Assembly (NCBI GenBank): GCA_002351705.1
Contig: DEHC01000088.1
Span: forward strand, 1-28,405
DNA from: Gammaproteobacteria bacterium UBA2810
GTDB taxonomy: Bacteria; Pseudomonadota; Gammaproteobacteria; Enterobacterales; Succinivibrionaceae
DNA: 28,405 nucleotides
Direction: 5' to 3'
The notes under the pieces are model-generated. The model searched no databases. It was not told the origin of the DNA and was given only the letters and a program-made list of their open reading frames with translations. The position numbers and the translations under genes were made by a program. Below, piece after piece: positions 23,236-28,405 of the stretch. The number at the start of each line of letters is the position of its first letter. Positions within the stretch are counted from its first letter, which is position 1.

Positions 23236-24579
23236 CTAGAGCGGCAGGCCGAAGTACATGCAGTAAAGGATGAACTCCGCGGCAGCGGCTATAAGGAGCG
23301 CCGGGAGATACAGGAGGTTGCTCCGGAAAATCATTCCGGCCTCGACGCCGTACCTGCCGGTAGCGAGAAGGTTCGCCGCAGAGAACGGCGAGAATGCGCC
23401 GCTCACGCCCCAGCCCGTAAGGTAGCTCAGAGCCAGGAACGAGTGGCTCACCTCAGGGAAGACCGTAAGGATCACTGGAGCCGTGGCGCTGATCGTTATG
23501 AGCTGGTGGACTCCGAGCGACGAGAGCGCGGTCATCAGCATGACCATGAGCATGGCGGCGACCACGCCGTAGTGGCTCAGGAGATCGCCGATGAACACCG
23601 GCGGCCAGGCGCGGAGCACGAGTCCCGCCCCCTCCGCAAGCACCGCGACGCCGAGGTAGAGCATCAGCACGTTGTCGATCTGAATGCAGCCGGCGCCCTT
23701 CTTCACCACGTCCCCCGCGGTCATGCCCTTCTTCGGCATGAGGAGGAGCCCCGCGAGCGGGCAGACCACCGCGGTAACCGCCACAACCGGGATCTTCGGC
23801 AGCAGGAAATGCCCGGCGAACACGATGATCATGAGCGTCACCGGCATGACGAGCGACATGAAGGTGAGCGGATAGCCGCGCTCACCGTCCGAGATTTTAC
23901 CCGCCGCGGAGTAGACATAAACAAGGATTAGGCAGACAAGCCCGAGCCCGAGGCCGAACGGCAGCGTGTGCGCAAGCTCCATGTCGGGGAAGAGCGTCAT
24001 CATGACGGTCGTCGCGACGAAGAAGGGCGACCAGAACGTCGAGGTGTAGAGGGATCTCGCGAGGATCACCGCCTCGCGCGGGGTGAGCTTCCTCTTCCCG
24101 TCATCTGAGATCCGGTCGCCGAGGATGATGACAGCGGCCACATTGAGTACCGACGAGAGGAGCGCCCCTGCGACAGTGCTGCCGAACATGCCCTTCCTCC
24201 CGTACCAGACGCTGCTGTCAACGCGGGTGCCGTCGCTGTTCTTCTTCGAGTGCGGGAGGAGGCGGAGGAAGCAAACCGAGACAAAGAGCAGGATCATGTT
24301 CATCGGGCCGAGGACGACGCCGGAGAACCAGCCTTCGCCGTTGCCGGTCGCAACGGCGACCGCGATGAGCACCGCCCCGACGCCCGCGATGGTCAGGGTC
24401 TGGTGCCTTACGGATCTGCTCACCCGCCTGAAAATAAAAACGGCGGCAGCCCAGACGCAGGCGGCGCCCGCCCAGCGGAGGACCAGGGAGAGATCAGGAA
24501 AATAATTTCTAAGATAGATCCCCGCAGCCTGGAGGACCATGAAAACGAGAAGCAGAACGCCGTCAGCAACGCGAAGCAT
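23236..24579 (-). CDS. Multi-pass membrane permease, family not identified
   Basis: 447 residues from the ATG at 24579. A longer frame to 24801 covers the promoter and is rejected. About ten or more hydrophobic segments run through the chain (for example LLLVFMVLQAAGIYL, VVAMLM-type stretches and LLYLPALLIAAAAEFILY), with charged loops between. Notable motifs are SSLGVHQLITISATAPVI and GVSGAFSPFSAANLLATGRYG, which remind me of anion or ion transporter superfamily proteins, but I cannot assign a substrate. It is divergent from crp and shares its regulatory region, where a near-consensus CRP site lies just upstream of its own -35. Confidence 0.8.
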   Translation of the reverse strand: MLRVADGVLLLVFMVLQAAGIYLRNYFPDLSLVLRWAGAACVWAAAVFIFRRVSRSVRHQTLTIAGVGAVLIAVAVATGNGEGWFSGVVLGPMNMILLFVSVCFLRLLPHSKKNSDGTRVDSSVWYGRKGMFGSTVAGALLSSVLNVAAVIILGDRISDDGKRKLTPREAVILARSLYTSTFWSPFFVATTVMMTLFPDMELAHTLPFGLGLGLVCLILVYVYSAAGKISDGERGYPLTFMSLVMPVTLMIIVFAGHFLLPKIPVVAVTAVVCPLAGLLLMPKKGMTAGDVVKKGAGCIQIDNVLMLYLGVAVLAEGAGLVLRAWPPVFIGDLLSHYGVVAAMLMVMLMTALSSLGVHQLITISATAPVILTVFPEVSHSFLALSYLTGWGVSGAFSPFSAANLLATGRYGVEAGMIFRSNLLYLPALLIAAAAEFILYCMYFGLPL

Positions 24580-24888
24580 AAATTTTACCCGGTAGCAATG
24601 AACACTGCAGCGGGAACTGCGGCTGCGCGCGCATTTTAACCGCGGAGGGAAAAGATGGCAAGAGAAAAGTGTGCGATTCGTCACAAAAAAAATCCGGAAA
24701 AACTCAAAATATGCACACAGAGCCCGGGGCCCGGAAAAATGCCCCGGAGCGGCATCATTTTCCCGGAAAATAATTTTTTTGCGGCCGGCCCGCAATTTCA
24801 AGCTTTTTTAAATTATCAGATATAATTGACATGTTTGTATTTAAAACATAACAGGTTTGATTGCTCATAGTCTTTTCAGGAAAAAATT
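24580..24888. promoter_or_regulatory. Divergent crp / permease control region with CRP site
   Basis: A CRP site, TGTGC-GATTCG-TCACA (24670-24685), matches the TGTGA-N6-TCACA consensus at 9 of 10 positions. On the minus strand TTGCCA (24656-24661) and TAAAAT (24633-24638), 17 bases apart, should drive the permease. For crp, TATAAT at 24821-24826 and an overlapping TTGACA (24826-24831) with TAACAG 17 bases later are two candidate promoters. A CCGGGGC/GCCCCGG hairpin (24724-24747) lies between. CRP autoregulation is plausible. No gene is present. Confidence 0.65.
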
Positions 24889-25530
24889 ATGGATCTGATA
24901 GGAAAAAAGCAGGCTGATCCGACACAGGACTGGTTCCTGTCGCACTGTCATATTCACAAGTACCCGGCAAAAAGTACAATAATCCATGCCGGCGAACGCG
25001 CTGAAACACTGTATTTCATCGTCAAGGGCTCAGTCACCGTTATCGTGAAGGATGAGGAAGGAAAGGAGATGATCCTTTCCTACCTTAACCAGGGTGACTT
25101 CATCGGCGAGCTCGGCCTCTTCGACGAGACCGGCGAGCCGGTCCGTACCGCCTGGGTAAAGGCCAAGACACAGTGCGACATTGCCGAGATCTCCTACAAG
25201 AAGTTCCGCCAGCTGATCCAGGTCAACCCTGAAATCCTGATGCGCCTCTCAAGGCAGATGGCGCGCCGCCTGAAGGTAACCTCCAGCAAGGTCGGAGGCC
25301 TAGCCTTCCTTGACGTCCAGGGACGCATCGCCCGCGAGCTCGTCAAGCTTGCCCACCAGCCTGACGCCATGACCCATCCTGACGGAATGCAGATCAAGAT
25401 TACCCGCCAGGAGATCGGACAGATCGTCGGCTGCTCGAGGGAGACCGTCGGCAGGATCCTGAAGATGCTCGAGGAAGAGCACCAGATTTCCGCGCACGGC
25501 AAGACCATCGTGGTCTACGGAACCAGGTAA
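24889..25530 (+). CDS. crp: cAMP receptor protein (CRP)
   Basis: 213 residues, highly similar to E. coli CRP (210). The cAMP-binding barrel has GSVTVIVKDEEGKEMILSYL and DFIGELGLF, then PVRTAWVKAKT, where E. coli has ERSAWV, so the cAMP-contacting Arg is kept and Ser is a Thr. There are two extra residues in the preceding loop. The C-terminal helix-turn-helix ITRQEIGQIVGCSRETVGR, with the R-E---R DNA-reading residues, is unchanged, so its target should be the usual TGTGA-N6-TCACA. It ends ISAHGKTIVVYGTR as in E. coli. Candidate targets in this window are the crp/permease region and the amylase. Confidence 0.97.
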   Translation: MDLIGKKQADPTQDWFLSHCHIHKYPAKSTIIHAGERAETLYFIVKGSVTVIVKDEEGKEMILSYLNQGDFIGELGLFDETGEPVRTAWVKAKTQCDIAEISYKKFRQLIQVNPEILMRLSRQMARRLKVTSSKVGGLAFLDVQGRIARELVKLAHQPDAMTHPDGMQIKITRQEIGQIVGCSRETVGRILKMLEEEHQISAHGKTIVVYGTR

Positions 25531-25551
25531 ATCCTTAAAGGTGCTGAAAGG

Positions 25552-25587
25552 GGCAGGCGGCAAGAGAATTGCCGCCTGCCTTTTTTT
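25552..25587 (+). terminator. Rho-independent terminator of crp
   Basis: GGCAGGCGGCAA, a GAGAA loop and TTGCCGCCTGCC form a perfect 12-pair stem followed by seven T. Confidence 0.95.
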
Positions 25588-25605
25588 GTATAATAAAAAT
25601 CTGTT

Positions 25606-25649
25606 TTTGAATATTTATGCAGTGGAAAAACATATTTATTCAGTATAAA
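25606..25649 (+). promoter_or_regulatory. Tandem ARG boxes and promoter of argD
   Basis: TTTGAATATTTATGCAGT (25606-25623) matches the ArgR consensus WNTGAATWWWWATTCANW with one mismatch. After exactly three bases, AAAACATATTTATTCAGT (25627-25644) has a perfect right half. Two boxes three bases apart are the classic ArgR hexamer target. They abut TATAAA (25644-25649), a likely -10, so ArgR would block the promoter. Confidence 0.75.
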
Positions 25650-25686
25650 ATAGTGCCGCAAGCAGTATTTTGAGTGAGGATTAGAA

Positions 25687-26910
25687 ATGGAAAAAGTAAC
25701 GAGGGATTGGCAGAACCAGTACATGGTCCCTCTATTCTGCCCTCCGGACTTCATCCCGGTAAAGGGCCAGGGCTGCCACGTCTGGGATCAGGAAGGACGC
25801 GAGTACATCGACATCTCGGGCGGCATTGCGGTCAACTCGCTCGGCCACTGCAATCCCGAGCTCGTGAAGGCGCTCACCGAGCAGGCGAACAAAATCTGGC
25901 ACGTGAGCAACCTGCACACCTCCGAGCCCCTGCTCCGCCTCGCAAAGCGCATCACCGACGCGACCTTCGCCGACGTCGCCTTCTTCTGCAACTCCGGCGC
26001 CGAGGCAAACGAGGCTGCGCTCAAGCTTGCGCGCCGCTATGCGCTCAACCACTACGGCCCTGAGAAGGACGAGATCATCTCCTTCGTGAAGTCCTTCCAC
26101 GGGCGCACCCTCTTCACCGTCTCGGTAGGCGGGCAGGACAAGTACTCGAAGGGCTTCGGCCCCCGCCCCGCCGAGATCACACATCTCCCGTTCAACGACA
26201 TAAAGGCCCTCGAGGAGCACATCTCAGAGAAGACCTGCGCCGTAATCATGGAGCCTATCCAGGGCGAGAGCGGCATCATCCCTGCTGACAGGGAGTTCAT
26301 GAAGAAGGCCCGCGAGCTCTGCGACAAATACCATGCGCTCCTCGTCTTCGATGAGGTCCAGACCGGAAACGGCAGGACCGGGTACCTCTATGCCTACATG
26401 GCCTACGGCGTGAAGCCCGACATCATGACCACCGCCAAGGGGCTCGCAGGCGGCCTCCCCATCGGCGCGATGATCACAAGGCGCACCGTCGGCGAGAGCT
26501 TCACCCCAGGCGTCCACGGCACCACCTTCGGCGGCAACCCGCTCGTCTGCGCAGTGGCTGACAAGGCGCTCTCCATCATCAATACAAAGGAGACCCTATA
26601 CGGAGTAAAGGAGAGAAGCGGCCTGTTCTTCGAGGGGCTCAACGCCATCAAGGAAAGGACCGGCGTGTTCCAGCTCATCCGCGGCATGGGACTCCTCATC
26701 GGCTGCGTGCTTGCTGACAGGTTCGCCGGACACTCAGGCGACTTTGTGCGCCTCGGCTACAAAAACGGCCTCTTCACCCTCGTCGCAGGCCCGAATGTCG
26801 TCCGTATCGCCCCGAGCCTCAACATCCCCAAGGAGGATATTGAGGAGGCTCTGAAGCGCTTCGAGAAGACCGCGGAGGAGTTCAGGGATCAGTTCGGAAA
26901 AGAGGACTGA
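25687..26910 (+). CDS. argD: Acetylornithine / succinyldiaminopimelate aminotransferase
   Basis: 407 residues, usual for ArgD, a PLP-dependent class III aminotransferase in arginine (and often lysine) synthesis. Motifs are CNSGAEANEAALKLAR (101-116), SFHGRT, VIMEPIQGESG, VFDEVQTGNGRTG with D222, and TTAKGLAGGLPIGA with the PLP lysine K251, then HGTTFGGNPL. AGGA precedes the ATG. It stands alone behind its own ARG-box promoter and ahead of its own terminator. Related AstC or GabT enzymes share the motifs, but the ArgR sites favour the biosynthetic role. Confidence 0.94.
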   Translation: MEKVTRDWQNQYMVPLFCPPDFIPVKGQGCHVWDQEGREYIDISGGIAVNSLGHCNPELVKALTEQANKIWHVSNLHTSEPLLRLAKRITDATFADVAFFCNSGAEANEAALKLARRYALNHYGPEKDEIISFVKSFHGRTLFTVSVGGQDKYSKGFGPRPAEITHLPFNDIKALEEHISEKTCAVIMEPIQGESGIIPADREFMKKARELCDKYHALLVFDEVQTGNGRTGYLYAYMAYGVKPDIMTTAKGLAGGLPIGAMITRRTVGESFTPGVHGTTFGGNPLVCAVADKALSIINTKETLYGVKERSGLFFEGLNAIKERTGVFQLIRGMGLLIGCVLADRFAGHSGDFVRLGYKNGLFTLVAGPNVVRIAPSLNIPKEDIEEALKRFEKTAEEFRDQFGKED

Positions 26911-26939
26911 TTTCAGAGGAGCTCGGAAGAAGGATAAGA

Positions 26940-26967
26940 AAGCCCGGGCAGATGCCCGGGCTTTTCT
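26940..26967 (+). terminator. Rho-independent terminator of argD
   Basis: AAGCCCGGGC, an AGAT loop and GCCCGGGCTT pair perfectly, followed by TTCTG. It lies 30 bases after the argD stop. Confidence 0.85.
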
Positions 26968-27068
26968 GTCAGGCATATTAACCGGGCCTCTTACGGACAC
27001 CCTGCAGCAGTCCTCTGCCTGCCGAATCCGTACTGCAGGAGATCCCGATCACAGGAAACCAAGCGGGA

Positions 27069-28337
27069 TCAGGGCTTCAGGCAGCCTATCGGCACCACGT
27101 ATATGCCGTCTTTCCTTCTGTAGGCGTACTTGCCGACTGCTGTCAGAACCATCAGGAAGGAAGGCGCCGGCATCCGCGATGTGTCTATTTTCCCGGCAAG
27201 GGACCTGAGGCTCTCAGCGCCCTGTTCTATTTTGGCGTCACCGCCGAGCTTGACCTCGACAAGCGCATATGTTCCGTTGCGCCGGTGGATTACTGTGTCG
27301 CACTCAAGCCCGGAGCTGTCCCGGTAGTGATAGAGCTTTCCGTCAAGGGACTCGGCATAAACCCTGAGATCGCGCACAGCCATTGACTCAAACAGCAGGC
27401 CGAAAGTCTCGAGATCCTTTATCAGATCACCGGGACCCGCTCCCAAAGATGCGGCGGCTATGCTTGGATCAGCATAATAGCGCGTATCGCTGGTGCGGAT
27501 GGCAGCCTTGCTCCTGAGATTCGGGTTCCAGGCTTCAAGATCATCCACGACATACAGCCGCTTAAGCGCTCTGATATAGTCGGCTACAGTGTTCTCGTCC
27601 AGAGTTTCAGAATCATTGCTCAGCATGTCGGCACGAATCCTTGAATAGGAGACCTGCTGCGCAATGTTCCTGGCAAACGATCGCATCAGCCTCTGCACCC
27701 GCATCGGATCTCTTTTTACTCCGTCCACGCGCTGGATGTCACTTTCCGCAACAGCATCAACATAATCAAAAGCCTGATCCAGGGCGATGTCACCGCTGAG
27801 CAGAGTGGCTGCAGGCCAGCCTCCCCTGCAGGTTAGAAACGCTATATCGTCGATGTCCAGGCTGTTGTTCTGCACATCTGATATCTTTCCGTCAAACAAA
27901 TCCTGAATGCTGACTGTGCCGTTGGATTCACCAGACTCATAGAGGCTCATGGGACGCATCCTCATCCGGCATATTCTTCCGGTGCCGGTGTGAACAGTCG
28001 CATCAGCGTCCGGCAAGACCGATGAGCCGGTAAGTATGAACTGAGAAGGAAGCCCGCGGATATCAACAGCGCATCGTACCGCGTCCCACAGTGCGGGAAT
28101 AGTCTGCCACTCATCAATAAGACGAGGAACATCTCCTTCAAGCAGCTTCTTTGAGCTTATCCCAACCATATTGAGGCTTTCCCTGAGCACATCAATGTCG
28201 CCAAGATCCAGGATGCTTTTTGACTGCTGTCTGGCAGTCGTAGTCTTCCCGCACCATTTAGGGCCTTCTATAAGAACTGCTCCCTTTCCTGCAAGCCTGC
28301 GGGAAAGCATCTGATCTGCTATTCTTTTTTTGTACAT
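27069..28337 (-). CDS. AAA ATPase with DUF4143 / PD-(D/E)XK C-terminus
   Basis: 422 residues. The Walker A loop GPKWCGKTT is at 25-33, and a Walker B-like PRLIDEWQ (D74, E75) and FILTGSSVL follow. This is the AAA_14 fold. The C-terminal DUF4143 part contains ECDTVIHRRNGTYALVEVKLG (D347, E361, K363), a PD-(D/E)XK-like signature. The family is widespread in anaerobes and archaea; its function is unknown, with defence or mobile-element roles suggested for some members. It starts at an ATG with AGGAAAG further upstream. It is unrelated in sequence to the two DUF1703 proteins but shares the same ATPase-plus-nuclease plan. Confidence 0.88.
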   Translation of the reverse strand: MYKKRIADQMLSRRLAGKGAVLIEGPKWCGKTTTARQQSKSILDLGDIDVLRESLNMVGISSKKLLEGDVPRLIDEWQTIPALWDAVRCAVDIRGLPSQFILTGSSVLPDADATVHTGTGRICRMRMRPMSLYESGESNGTVSIQDLFDGKISDVQNNSLDIDDIAFLTCRGGWPAATLLSGDIALDQAFDYVDAVAESDIQRVDGVKRDPMRVQRLMRSFARNIAQQVSYSRIRADMLSNDSETLDENTVADYIRALKRLYVVDDLEAWNPNLRSKAAIRTSDTRYYADPSIAAASLGAGPGDLIKDLETFGLLFESMAVRDLRVYAESLDGKLYHYRDSSGLECDTVIHRRNGTYALVEVKLGGDAKIEQGAESLRSLAGKIDTSRMPAPSFLMVLTAVGKYAYRRKDGIYVVPIGCLKP

Positions 28338-28405
28338 ATTTGGTTATCTTTCCTCTCATAATGATTTTCAATATAGTTAAAACATACTCGTGAATCAAAC
28401 CGTTT

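Noticed and set aside
23182..23931. Plus-strand open frame of 249 codons rich in His, Glu and Arg
   Set aside because: It is antisense to the permease. Such His/Glu/Arg-rich composition is what hydrophobic codons give when read from the other strand.
24724..24747. CCGGGGC/GCCCCGG hairpin as a terminator
   Set aside because: No T-run follows on either strand, and it stands between two divergent genes where no terminator is needed.
24580..24801. 74-residue N-terminal extension of the permease
   Set aside because: It covers the promoter and CRP site, is not hydrophobic like the rest, and the ATG at 24579 starts right at the first membrane segment.
1..28405. CRISPR arrays, tRNA or rRNA genes, insertion sequences
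   Set aside because: I looked for regularly spaced repeats, tRNA-like cloverleaf ends and transposase motifs and saw none. A tRNAscan and an ISfinder search would settle it.

Overview
The window looks like a chromosomal segment of a starch-using, gut-type gammaproteobacterium, most likely in or near the Succinivibrionaceae (Aeromonadales). Supporting signs are a CRP almost identical in layout to enterobacterial CRP, a Braun-type Lpp, the gammaproteobacterial order ygfB / zapA / 6S RNA / 5-formyl-THF cyclo-ligase / rpiA, RsmJ, and a very large secreted amylase. A genus such as Succinimonas or Ruminobacter is only a guess.

Positions 1-6860 are an accessory block, AT-richer by eye than the rest, with all genes on the minus strand. 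In transcription order these are a GTG-started XRE/ImmA-IrrE regulator-protease with an operator-like dyad, a DUF4417 protein, a small CdiA-CT-like PD-(D/E)XK nuclease, a zinc-ribbon protein, and two tandem paralogous AAA-ATPase-like/PD-(D/E)XK proteins (DUF1703 type). DUF4417, the nuclease and the zinc-ribbon protein are translationally coupled or nearly so. A toxin-immunity or defence role is inference.

Positions 6865-7874 are a scar. They hold a decayed copy of the 3' part of metF and a decayed second copy of the zinc-ribbon gene (one amber codon, one frameshift), next to the intact metF at 8088-8984.

Positions 8088-16206 hold metF, the lipoprotein gene lpp, and a 2165-residue secreted amylase. 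The amylase joins a chloride-type GH13 domain, three homologous carbohydrate-binding-like repeats, a DOMON/CBM9-like module, a CBM26-like module and a C-terminal MalS-like GH13 domain. A plausible CRP site lies at a class I position upstream of it, and crp itself is in the window.

Positions 16513-20671 hold housekeeping genes on the minus strand. purE-tsaC-aroE-rsmJ-zinc-ribbon membrane protein form a tightly packed operon, and ygfB ends at its own terminator just upstream.

Positions 20948-23210 (plus strand) hold zapA, two tandem 6S RNA genes, the 5-formyl-THF cyclo-ligase gene and rpiA with its terminator. The duplicated 6S RNA is the most striking structure in the window. Positions 23236-28337 hold a permease divergent from crp, crp, argD behind tandem ARG boxes, and a DUF4143 ATPase.
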